Made by a program: the position numbers and the translations under genes. Below are positions 33,249 through 44,199 of a stretch of 64,000 nucleotides of DNA, piece after piece. Source of the DNA: Topomyia yanbarensis. Its lineage: Eukaryota; Arthropoda; Insecta; Diptera; Culicidae. Numbering within the stretch: position 1 is the stretch's first letter; each line of letters opens with the position of its first letter. Where the stretch lies: assembly GCF_030247195.1 (NCBI RefSeq), contig NC_080672.1, positions 371,636,166 to 371,700,165 of the forward strand, read 5' to 3'. The notes below the pieces were generated by a model. The model saw only the letters and a list, made by a program, of their open reading frames with translations, was not told where the DNA came from and searched no databases.

Positions 33249-33385
33249 TACACACACACACAGACATTTGCCGATCTCGACGAACTGAATCGAATGGTGT
33301 ATGCCACTCGGCCCTCCGGGCCTCCGTTAAAAAGTCGATTTTTACAGTGATTGCATAGCCTTTCTTTATATGAGAAAGGCAAAAA
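30220..33385. repeat. Tandem/composite repeat block with CCGGAACCGGAAG units and microsatellites
   Basis: Roughly 330-400-base units recur, each with a CTGTAACTCCGGAACCGGAA-like core followed by CCTTTCATTTGAGACTAAGT and ATCGGTTCAGCCATCTC. Cores lie near 30955, 31293, 31680, 31838, 32748 and 33071. Three units end in a microsatellite, then CGACGAACTGAATCGAATGG, CTCGGCCCTCCGGGCCTCCG and CCTTTCTATTGAGAAAGGCA-like hairpins (about 31497-31608, 32110-32228, 33260-33383). The microsatellites are (CA/CATA)n at 31424-31490, a long (CATA)n at about 31985-32066, and (CA)n at 33206-33262. A G run lies at 32422-32438. No coding frame. A separate copy is at 50562-50960. Confidence 0.75.
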
Positions 33386-33439
33386 GAAACAAAAAAATAT
33401 AATTGAAAAATTAAGGAAAATAACTACCAATTCACTAGA

Positions 33440-34392
33440 CAGAACGTTCCAAGGCGACATGACCGGGAATTCTAGTGATATGGGGTTACTCACTCCCTGT
33501 CAGAATGTGATCCGTACACCGAAAACTAGATATCAGAATGACGGTGGCCATCCAAGAACACATGCGAATATGTGGATGGCCGCAAGGTTACAAAATCGAA
33601 TTTATTCACGCGAAGTCACACGCGACAAACACGTCGACATACGAACGCTTAAGCCCTTCGCGATCATCTACGCACACCTATGCCCGCGATCGCGCAAACT
33701 TGATTACACTCCGGTAAAAATGTGAACGTTTTAGGACTTACGAAGTTTCAAACGCGGTCTCAAACGCGAACCCGCAAACGCGGGAGATCATGAATCGGTT
33801 ACGTCCGGAAATCTTTACTCTTCATTCTAGCAGCTTAGGTCCATACATCCAGTTGGACCAATCAAAAAATAAAGCTCATACCCACTAGACCACACGTTCT
33901 ACAGAGACATGACTGGGAACTTTAGTGATATGGAAGAACCCACTTTCTTCTAGAATCTGAACCGTACACGAAAAATTATGTATCAGTTTCACGGTTCGCA
34001 CGCGATCATTCTAGAACACACGCGAATATGCGAAAGGCACACGGTTATAAAATAGAATTTATACACGCGAAGTTACATACACGTTAGCACACGTGACATA
34101 CAAATGCACACGCGATCGAACACGTTAACTTACAAATGCTCGAACCATTCGCGATGATACACGCGATCGCGAGTCCCTACGCCCGCACATACCTGAACCG
34201 TACAATGAATATCACATTCAGAATCACGGCCTGCTACAATTGGCCTAAAGCAGTGTTTTAGTGGGCGCCATTGCCTGTCTCGTCCGCAAATTGTAGTGTG
34301 TGATTCTGACGGGGAGCCCTTCCGAGAACCTAACTCTACAGCTCCAGTAGGACAATTCTCGAAAAAAAAAATAATATTTTTTTTTGAAAAAT
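33440..34392 (+). mobile_element. CGCGATC-rich retroposon with two tandem units and A-rich tail
   Basis: Two tandem units of about 460 bases start near 33555 and 34016. They share CACGCGAATATG, ATTTATACACGCGAAGT and CTAGCAGCTTAGGTCCATAC. A distinct 3' part follows (about 34180-34370: CCGTACAATGAATATCACAT, TGGCCTAAAGCAGTGTTTTA, GAGAACCTAACTCTACAGCT) and ends in an A/T-rich tail. The tail and one fixed 3' end suggest reverse transcription by a LINE. No frame of note. Confidence 0.6.
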
Positions 34393-34414
34393 TCACAACT
34401 TTTTATTCAGCGTT

Positions 34415-34690
34415 TGATTTTTTGCGAAGAAGAGATTATTCCCTGTAACTTTTTCTCGGAGTATTTTGCTATACAAAATGCAGATCTCGAGCAACATTTT
34501 TTTGAAAACGATGCCTGCAAAAACTCTTTGGCCCTTTTAAAGTATTGCTTTTGAATCAAAATGCTTTGCGTTGCAGTGCAAATTGCCAGAACCGATGTTG
34601 GTAAAACGTCTAATGTTTCATCATCTGTATCGAAGATGGTCGTTCGCGATTTTAAAGATTTTTGGGTGAATCTTGGAGGAATTACTGTAT
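34415..34690. repeat. Fragment related to the 2.1-kb foldback element
   Basis: CCCTGTAACTTTTTCTCGGA, GGCCCTTTTAAAGTATTGCT and GATTTTAAAGATTTTTGGGT with an end at GGAATTACTG parallel 42785-43031, the right arm of the foldback element. Only one arm is present here. Confidence 0.5.
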
Positions 34691-36171
34691 TGTAGAATCT
34701 GTCGGAAAGTGCCGATTTGAACAGCAGTCGCTGTATCCAGCATATTTTCTACTTCAGTACGAATCAACGAAACGAATGAAAAAAGTTATCTTATATCCGG
34801 CTTGCATATTTGAAGAACAAAAAAAAACTAACTTTGATTCTTGCCGAAGTGAGCGTTTAGTGTCGAGATGTGTGACTATGAAGAACAAAGGTGGAACTCT
34901 GGTCAAAGAACGTGACTTCGAGTCTTTTCGTATTACCCCGAATTTATTGGGTAATTACAAACAGATTTCATAGATTAGGCTTTCGAAAGTAATCTTTATC
35001 CAATGCCATCATATCAGGCATTCAATAATGATAATTTTCGATAGATTGGGGCAGGCAAATAAAATCATTTTGCAGAATTATTTACAACATGTCGCCGATC
35101 ATGACTCAATAGAATCAAATTCGAATTCAGATTCCTACCTCCCCATTCTATGATGCAACGGCTCACTATCATAAACCGTAGAGCAGCATTCGTTAAAAAA
35201 AATCATCTCCGACAATCAATACCAGTGCACAGGCTTCAATACCGCCTCCTGATCCCTAAGTGGTTGCCAACTTTGTGACAGTTATTCAGGCAATAACGGC
35301 AGCAGTAAAAACTGTGTGCAATAACTCCAAATCGAAAGCTTCTGGCGGATTTCTGCCCGAATTCAGGCTGGAATCTGCCCCAATATGTTTGTTTTGTTTT
35401 GTGCAGTCGCTACCTTGCTGTTGACGTCCGTGATAGAAAAGAAATTTCAATTTAACGCCGACCGAAATACCCCACCACTATTCCGAGTCGGTTTTTTTCT
35501 GACTGTGCTTTGGAGTTAGCCGAGCTTATCAAATACAGAATGTGTCGTGAAGAGAAATTCAAAACTCGTCTTTATCCACATTGTGTTCTTTTCGCTTGAA
35601 GCTCAATACAATGACAAGCGAATTGCTACACTTTTCCAGACAATCTGACGCGTTAATATTTAATGTAAAGAATTGATGGAACATGAGCGCGACGCAGAGA
35701 AGATTTGAATGTGTTGGTATTGCCATTTGGGGAATTTTTTGTTAGGACCATTTTAGTATTAAACGTCTTGCTATTAGAGCATTTTTCTTATTACCGTAAA
35801 AGTATTACGGCCGAGTTTTGGGTGCAGCAAATCAGAATCTGTGCTTGCTTCTCTTGTCTCACTTATGGTTTTCCGGACTTGGGGTCTAAGTGGTGCTAAT
35901 ACGGTGGCATTTACTGATGAGTAGATTTCGAAACGCGTTTGCATTTTACTTTTAATGCGTCGATTTGTATAGAACTCTGTTAATACGTACATCTATTTGA
36001 TGAATTGTAATCATTTTTATATAACGCCTTTAAGTATGCCGTCAGGTATAGCTCGTTAGGTGGCATAGATGAAAGCGCGTTTTATGATAGAACGTTAAAC
36101 ATCACTAGCATAGCATGTCGTAGCGTAGGGACCTTAGCTGGCATATTCATTTTCTGTATCCTTTTCTTGTA
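34691..36171. other. No gene recognised
   Basis: AT-rich DNA with a 103-codon frame (34662-34973) that overlaps the repeat before it and shows no domain. No terminal repeats were identified. Confidence 0.3.
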
Positions 36172-37128
36172 GGGGAACTGGTGGTAAAATGAACACGTTA
36201 AGCAAAGTCATTATTTTCTAACTAATAAGTGATTGAGATACTACAATCACCTCATACGTTTCTTGTTAGACATGTTTTGTACATATTTGGTGAAAACATT
36301 TCGACATAAACACAAGTTTTCAAACATTATTCTTGATTTCAAAACATGTCCATAAAAGAGACATGTTTATAGCGTGTGGGTAAAATGAACATGTGCTGGT
36401 GGTAAAATGAACACCTTCTAGTGACCTGCAAAATGTTCTGTATGTATGCAATGCTTAGCGTTGAAAAGCAATGATGTTCCAGCGGCTCATGAGCATTGCA
36501 TACACACAGGGCATTTTGTAGGCAAAAAACTTGTCACGGAAAAATTAAATTTTCATGTAATACTAACCAATTTACAATTCTGTGACATGGAAACACATCT
36601 ACAAACTTGGGGTTATCCATAGGTGTTTAAAATTTAAAGATCTAAGTAAAGATATAGCAACTTGAACTTAGCGATTAATTTTGATGCTTGGTACTTGGAG
36701 CAGCAAGGTGGTTCATATTACCCCCACTACAACCTGTTCATTTTACCCCCTAAGACATTTTATTTTCAAACAGCCATTCCGATTAAGTCGATTTGCCCTG
36801 ATCCCTACTTATTGCTGTGAAATATCTGCAAGAGGTTCAACTACTGTCATGTAACACCATTTTCACAATAAAATTGAAATTTCACCACAAAAGACCTTAT
36901 ATTCTACATGCCGAATTTAACATCAACGACGAACATGAATGCCGATTTTGGTTTTCATCATATTTATTTCACATTCGACAGCTTTTTATCAAAAGAAATT
37001 CTTTCAATATCCTTTGAATACTTGGCAGGTCACGTTTCTGTGAAGTTTGTTCTAAATTTAACTAACCTTGACTTGATTTGGCTACCTGTTCATTTTACCC
37101 CCTCTGTTCATTTTACCCACAAGTCCCC
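36172..37128. mobile_element. TA-flanked MITE with GTAAAATGAACA ends, 957 bp
   Basis: The ends are GGGGAACTGGTGGTAAAATG (left) and GGGGACTTGTGGGTAAAATG (right, reverse complement). TA duplications are at 36170-36171 and 37129-37130. The word GGTAAAATGAACA recurs inside both ends in matching orientation (36377, 36401; inverted at 36737, 37085). No transposase. It is the same length class and end style as 8467-9422. Confidence 0.78.
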
Positions 37129-37918
37129 TACACATATGAATGGTAAATAAACAAGAGTGAACTAAATCTAGTTTCTGCTCTATTTTTGAAGACTGAAAAC
37201 TAATGGTATAGGTCTGGTGATGACCTCAAGTCGGTAGATAAACTGATTGAGCATATTCACTTCTCTAAGGGATAATTCTTACAGGTTGGTGATAGTATTA
37301 GCGGTTATTTTACTGCGAGACATTTTCACTCCACTCTTCGTTCAGCACTATTTTTGTGAATTTGAAGTATAGAATACATCCTCTTTATTCCAAGATTGAA
37401 ATTTGAAACATATTCAGCACATGTTCCAGGTCTTTGGTCTCTGCAGATCCCAATTTTCAAATTCATTATTCCGGGATTGAATGATCGTGGATATTTCAAT
37501 TCAAAACCTAATCATTTTGAATCCAATGTTTAAGCAACATAACAGTCTGTTAGAATTTCGTATGTTCATTTCGATCGTAGTATCTAATTTTCTACAGAAA
37601 CCCATATAATTTCTAAGAACCTTCCTGCATGGCAAGAAATTTCAGTTCGTTGTGAACTTGACATGAAAAATGTTAAACAGAACATAATTTTTCTTGATTT
37701 TTTAAAAGCATGACGCGAATAAAGAAACGATGTTTCGGAATGGTCGAACTAGACTTTGATGGTAAACTAAATATAGTTTAGTTCCATAAATACGCACTGC
37801 TATTTAAATAACAAATGTACGTGGTGGAAACCGATCAGAATACTATCACAGAAACTCTGACACATAGTTTCTGTGCTCAAACACTTACATTGAATTCAGA
37901 AAATATTTCGATTATAGA

Positions 37919-38065
37919 GGTTTTATCATTAGGGCTATTCGCCTCTTTTTTCAGAGTAGAAAAATCTCTTTTGAAAATAACTAACCCTGTTTGCAGGGTT
38001 GGGAATCGCATCAATCGATTTGCCAACTACGCTATGCTAACCCCTAAAATCATTGTTAAAATTCC
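37919..38065 (-). mobile_element. tRNA-derived SINE, degraded
   Basis: On the minus strand the tRNA-like head reads AGCATAGCGTAGTTGGCAAA (A-box region). The B-box (normally GGTTCGATTCC) is decayed near 38003-38015. The body ends with the TTAGTTATTTTCAAAAGAGA-like part of the family. It corresponds to the better copies at 48877-49037 and 60940-61090. Confidence 0.55.
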
Positions 38066-38239
38066 CATTGCCTGTAGTAAAATATAGTAAACAAGAGAAA
38101 TATTAAACTGAAATGTGTACGGATTTTTCCTATCCCAAAGTTGGTCAGCTTATGCTTATGCTTGATATTTTTCGGTTTCAATAAAGTTATTTGCTATAAG
38201 CCGCCTGGGTGCTCTGAGAGGCACAGTTTACTGTATAAT

Positions 38240-40300
38240 TTAACCAAACATTTAATACATATTTTTATACTTCCATCGTAGGTGGAATATTGACATCATT
38301 TCGATCAAACAGATTCCCACTCAGCTCCGGGAAGCCGATCTGTTGTCCTTCGGAATTTTCCTCACAAAACCCCACATTTTATTCGCCGACCCCACATCGG
38401 AACCGTGTGAACTAGCCAGCAGGGTTGCGTGTTGTTTAGAATCGAACTATAAACACTAGAAACGAGAGAAACGCGTCCCGGGGTCGTGATCTCTGTTCCA
38501 CTGTAGAATCGCCTTGCCGCAGCAGGTCCGGCCCGGCCGAATCAGATGCAATGCAATGCCGCCGCCGATACCACTGGAATGGAACGTGCTCAAGTGGAAG
38601 TGTTCCCTTTCCTCGGTCGACACGAAATGCATTTTCTCGCACCGAGCTGTCGGCAGTTGAAGTTGTAAATATTTGGCAAGTTCGGTGCACGACGCTGACA
38701 CCCCATATCGTCGGGGAGGGCTATACGAGCGGGTTATATATCTGCTGGAAAATGCAACAGTCAGTGGCAGAGCACTTTTCGCTTTAAAAATAAACAACCA
38801 ATGCCACAAAATCTTTCCACACATCCTTGATTTACGAGGGCCTCGTAAAAGATTAACACCCTGAACCGCTTTCTGCAGCTAGCGACGGTACGCCCGGGGT
38901 CTACGAATGCTTTTTATGCGTTTCCATGAGATAGCACCGAAAACAGTGGGAAATAATTTAACACCTTCCGTAAATTGAGACCATCTGCCTGCACCTCCTA
39001 CAGAGAGACACCGAGAGGGGGTTTTTTTGTCGTCCCTCGTTCCTAGTACACCAACAAACGTTCCGAATCCTATGAATAGCCGTACCTGTTAGAATGTATA
39101 ACGTTGACCCCTTTCCAGAGCACTTTTTTGACACAGAATGTGCCGAACTGCAGCAGAGGACCGTGTAATTGCACTTATTCTGCACTGCAAGCAACGGCTA
39201 CCCGAGCGACGTTGCATCCCAGAGGTGTGGTTATGAATAATTAACATCCGTCCGTCGTGGTTCCGGAGTCAAGGAACGAGAGAACGAACTGAACGCTGTT
39301 GGGAGGTACGGTCTGTCTGTCTGACGTGACCAGGCGGCTTTATTTACCTTCGTTTAGTTTTGTCGCTTGAGAACGAGACCCCCGTTTCGAGGGTAGATTG
39401 AAGCAATGAAATTTCGATGCCGATCAAATTACTCTGTGGGGTAGAAAAGTCTGTCGGATTAGATTTAGCCGTGACGTGATCAATTTTCATTTATAAAGAA
39501 GGTACGGTTTCAGAAACGGGAATATTCTAGTACAAACAAGACATCTTCTTGATTTTTGTTAACAGAGGAGGCTTAACCTCAACTTCGGAAAACGGCTGAT
39601 ATCAATCTATTTGAAGTCGTAAGTGACCGACGAAGCGTCAACAAAAGTAGCACATCATCACCAACCGTGCCAACAGTAGCACGTTCGGAGCGGCCCCAGG
39701 CTTAACTGCATTCCTCAATCCCGCAGTAGCACAATCAGTCCAGAAAGGTCAGCCGGGTGTCATGTAGAAATCACTTTTTCTTCCCCATTGATAGGCACCG
39801 TCATTTAGAAACACACTTAAATACGCACTTTGAATGCGAACGAACTTCGAACATTTCTTCGACCGCTCTGCTGCGGATCCGCTCTTTGTAGTTGCTAGTA
39901 TGACCCACATCACACATCGACGGACGGGATGATTTCAATGGGCCCTTAATACGTCACGTTATGATTCAATTAATGCGGTCGGTTCGAGGATTGGTTGGAT
40001 CGGGTTTCGGATTATGGGACCCATCGGAATTCCCATCGAAAACAATCACACCGCCGACGACGACGACGGTTGTATGATGACAACGAAAAGGGGTGTCAAT
40101 TTCCACGCCTCGCTCCGTCGTTTGTACAATCGGCAGGTCGGCAGAAGTTCAAATGAGTGATCGTGGAATGATCGGAATCGAGGTACGTTAACGCTCGCAC
40201 TGATTAGGTTAATGCATTCAACCATGACGGACTGGAATGAACGAATCAGTCATCCCGTAATGTAAGCCGATAGCATAAACAGACCGCACCGAAATAAGAA
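38240..40300. other. Repeat-poor, GC-richer block; no gene recognised
   Basis: Unlike most of the window, this 2-kb block has no recognisable transposon, low-complexity array or terminal repeat, and base use is more even. A 122-codon minus-strand frame (38456-38824) is open but has no domain I know. The stretch 39900-40170 contains TAAT-type words, GATTGGTTGG and a short CGACGA run. It could be regulatory or exonic DNA of a neighbouring gene, which is inference only. Confidence 0.3.
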
Positions 40301-40675
40301 TACTTTTTTTTCTCGTTGTTTTTCTGGTAGGTTATAAATAGTTAATTTCCTTATTTTTCCAATGATTTATGAGTCAGGGTGATACATTTCGGTATTCTTC
40401 TTCTCGATGGTAAACTCAGCTCGGAAATGTCGGTGGAAATAAATCAAACTTCAGTAAATAAATCTTTTTTCGTGTGTTGAAAACGAACGGGTTTCATCTG
40501 CTTGTTGTACACGATAGCTTGTCTGAAATTGATGAACTTTGTAGCATTTGTCACATAAGAATGTTTTAATATGAGTTGGCCCACCTCGGAGTCGCAATCG
40601 ATACCGTCATCATGCATGGGCCGGGGGTCCCATACTTTGATATATCTTTCCCTAATGAGTTGCATTGTATTAGAA

Positions 40676-40939
40676 CACCTATAACTAGTACGTCATGAAA
40701 TAACATTTTGACTCCGTCTCATCAGTATATGGCAGCGAACTAGAGAAATATGTGGACGTGAAGTAAACACAACTTGTGGTACCAAGCAAACATGTTCTGT
40801 TTTCTGACGAGATCGGAACACTTTACTAGACTTCTCTCTAAAGAGAAAATTGAATTAGACTCATTTAATTTATGATGAGTATGTCATCTGCTCAGTATAT
40901 AAGGCCCGACTTAAAAGTTTTTAGTTGACCTAAATCTTT
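40676..40939. repeat. Left part of a dispersed repeat interrupted by the foldback element
   Basis: ACACCTATAACTAGTACGTC, CTCATCAGTATATGGCAGCG and CTGCTCAGTATATAAGGCCC match 48058-48365 in order. The match breaks just before the foldback element and resumes at 43032. Confidence 0.65.
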
Positions 40940-43031
40940 AGAGGGATTCCATGAGAAACCGGCCGAACGCAAAATATGGCCATCGTCGATTCGAACGAAA
41001 CTTTGCAGGTGTATTCGCTGTATGAATCTCCATGATATTCTCTGGCAATTGGAATATTTTGATACAAGAGTAATTTTTCAAAAGGGCGTAAACGTTTCTA
41101 CGTGTATGAATTTCATTTTTTTTGTTCGATTACTGTATTTTATACAGCAAAACTATCTGAGAACAAGTTACAGGAAATGAATACTTCTGTCCGAAAAAAA
41201 ATATACACTGAAAAAAATGTCATTTTTCAAAAAAACAAAAATTAAAAAATTTAAATTTAAAATTTAAACCCATTTTTTAATTTTTTTGATTTCAAAAGGG
41301 CGTAAACTTTTCTACGTGCATGAATTTCAAAAAAATTTTGTTCGATTACTGTATTTTATACAGCAAAACTATCTGAGAATGAGTTACAGGGAATGAATAC
41401 TTCTGTCTGAAAAAAATATACACTGAAAAAAAAATGTGTCATTTTTCAAAAAAAAAACAAAAATTTATGATAAAAATTTAAATTGCGAAAAAACCCATTT
41501 TTTTAAATTTTTTATATTTTGTTACCAAAAACCTAAAGAGAAAAGAAACATTTTGATTGTGATTGCATGATGGAGAAAAAATCGGTAAAAAAGTTTTTCT
41601 AACAATAACTTCGTACATGTTTTTAAATTTCATACTAATTGACATACAAAATTGTAATTTTATTACAGAATATAATTCTAAGCACCATTTAAAATCAAAA
41701 CGCATTTAACAAAAATCTTCCAAAATGCGATAGTTTTCGAGATATTTGAAATTTTGCTACTTCAAAAACAATTAATTCGTGTAATTATGCTCTTTTTAAA
41801 AGTTATTCGCGTTACCCCATCAAAAAATGTCAAAAATTTAATGTTTATCGTTTTAAAGACGTAAAAGCGTAACGCTTTAAATGAAAGCAACCAAAATATA
41901 GTTCAACCATAGGGTCTGTTGATTAAACTATATAGCTGAATCATATGTTGGTTGTTTTCATGTAACTTTAAAATGTTTCACAATATCGCCTTGATGTCAA
42001 AGAGAAAGTTGCAGGAAAGTTTACGGGCCTTTTGAAAAACCTATTATTGTTGATGGAGAAACGCGACTAACTTATGAAAAGGTCGTAATAAACCAAAATA
42101 ATTGTGTTGTTAAAACAAAAGTTAAAATATCTCGAGAACTACTACATTTTAGAAAAATTTTGTTAAGAGCATTTCGATTTAAAATGCCGTTTAGAATCAT
42201 ATTCAAAAAGAAAATTGTATTTTTGACTGCAAATAGTGAGAATTATAAAAAAATGTCAAAAGTTGTTAGGAAAACTTTTTTATTGAAAGCTTCTCCAGGA
42301 TCCAAATACACTAAAAAAGTTGCTTTTACGTCTTTAAAACGATAAACATTAAATTTTTGACATTTTTTGATGGGGTAACGCGAATAACTTTTAAAAAGAG
42401 CATATTTACACGAATTAATTGTTTTTGAAGTAGCAAAATTTCAAATATCTCGAAAACTATCGCAATTTGGAAGGTTTTTGTTAAATGCATTTTGATTTTA
42501 AATGGTGCTTAGAATTATATTCTGTAATAGAATTACAATTTTGTATGTCTATTAGTATTAAATTTAAAAACATGTACGAAGTTATTGTTAGGAAAACTTT
42601 TTTATCGATTTTTTTTTCCATCATGCAATCACATTCAAAATGTTTCTTTTCTCTTTAGGTTTTTGGCAACAAAATATAAAAAATTTAAAAAATGGTTTTT
42701 TTCGCAATTTAAATTTTTATCATAAATTTTTGTTTTTTTTTTGAAAAATGACACAACATTTTTTTCAGTGTATATTTTTTTCAGACAGACCCTGTAACTC
42801 ATTCTCAGATAGTTTTGCTGTATAAAATACAGTAATCGAACAAAAAATTTTTGAAATTCATGCACGTAGAAACGTTTACGCCCTTTTGAAAAGTTGCTCT
42901 TGAGTCAAAATAATCTTATTACCTGTGGAAAATATTTACTCTTGCATGATGGTGAAACGTGTAAAGTTTTATTGGAATCTAAGATGGTCGGTCACGATTT
43001 TAAAGATTTTCGGACGGATCTTCGTGGAATT
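40940..43031. mobile_element. Foldback element, 2.1 kb, with long inverted arms
   Basis: The left arm (about 40940-41870) and right arm (about 42330-43031) are long inverted copies. For example TGACATTTTTTGATGGGGTA at about 42358 is complemented at 41814-41833, and GTAGAAACGTTTACGCCCTT at 42867 is complemented at 41086-41105. The left arm contains an extra tandem duplication (about 41094-41280 against 41295-41475). The loop carries a further, diverged copy of a ~310-base unit (42050-42300) that is repeated at 42375-42625. Both ends read about GGATTCCA/GGAATTC. No protein of note. It sits inside a dispersed repeat that is uninterrupted at 48058-48740. Confidence 0.78.
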
Positions 43032-43345
43032 CAGCTAATGCTTTATTTAACTCAATTATTTGAGCCTAAATATGGGTATGCCGCATCCACACATTTCGAG
43101 ATCTTGAAACATGTACTTAAGGGAGCTCTGAATCGGCCATGACAATAACTACAACGCAATACCTCGCTCATTCTAGTTCTATGAGGCATGATGTGTATGC
43201 GTTGAATTTATAAACCGCCAAAAAACACAAGTTACTTCTATGGATATTTAAACCTAGAATCCTGGTAGTTTTTGGAAGACTAAAAACATCAGTTAATTTC
43301 CATTCGATGTGCCTCGACAAGTTAATGCCGCTTCCAGAAACTTAC
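43032..43345. repeat. Right part of the dispersed repeat interrupted by the foldback element
   Basis: CTAATGCTTTATTTAACTCA, then AACGCAATACCTCGCTCATT and AGAATCCTGGTAGTTTTTGG follow the same order as 48395-48740. Confidence 0.65.
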
Positions 43346-44020
43346 AAGATGGAGTCACTATTCGATCAGCCTCTAAAAGAAGCATGAAAGTGCTCGTAAC
43401 TAATGAAAGTGCGTCAGGTATTTCGCGTAAATTTACAATATAATGTTGTTAAAGTAGATGATCGAAAAAGAGAAGGAAAAGTAATCCAAGAAAATACTCC
43501 GAAGCACAAACGTCCCACAGCTAAGCAACCGCGTGACCCGGAATGCACAACTTCCATTCCACACTCTGGCGACGACGAATACACCGAAGAAGTCATTCGA
43601 AAGTACAAAGTCAGACGCAGCTGCTAAAACACGTTTTCACAACACTTCCTTCAGTAGTTCTTCATCATGTCCCATTTCCTCATTTTCGTACCTGAATGAC
43701 GTCGATGGATGATTTATGTTTTTAATTTTTAAATAATCTGTACTCATACTCTTGAAATAAAAGTTAATAAACTAATTTTCTAGGCGTGTACATTATGTAA
43801 TTTAACGTAGAAAAAAGTGACCTATCGTACCCCCAGATTTTGAAAACATCGAAAAAAGTATTCGCCTTATTTAGCTTGAAAAATATTTAGCTAGGCATAA
43901 AATCGTTATTGCCAAAATATTGCAACGAGTGCTTGTTTGTCAAAATCAGTGCAAAAATACTATCGCACGAGTTTGTAAAAAACTGACTTACTTGACCCCA
44001 TTGAACTCTACTTATCTAAA
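43340..44020 (+). mobile_element. pogo-like element relic, internally deleted copy 1
   Basis: It begins within a psq-type helix-turn-helix remnant (TACAAGATGGAGTCACTATT, reading about QDGVTIRSASK). It then jumps to a C-terminal frame, 43403-43627 (KHKRPTAKQPRDPECTTSIP, HSGDDEYTEEVIRKYK). The 3' end (about 43990-44022) is CTGACTTACTTGACCCCATT. The same HTH-to-tail junction occurs at 57799-58680 on the other strand. In the family, the HTH binds the terminal repeats and a DDE core cuts at TA. The DDE core is absent here, so the copy is non-autonomous. Confidence 0.65.
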
Positions 44021-44199
44021 TTCTATGAGGTACGATAAGTAAGTATTTCATCCATATTCAAGGAATCTCCGGTATCGCTTTAAGATTTGAGATCTTAATT
44101 ACAGGTAATTCTGAGAAGTCCGTGAATATGCATTGAACACAATACCTTACTCATCTTAGTTCTATGAGCCTCTAATCATATACGAAATAGGAGAATTTA

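Noticed and set aside
30220..33385. CRISPR-like array because of regularly spaced repeats
   Set aside because: Units are several hundred bases, diverged, with microsatellites between. The context is a eukaryotic nuclear genome, and there are no short identical repeats with unique spacers.
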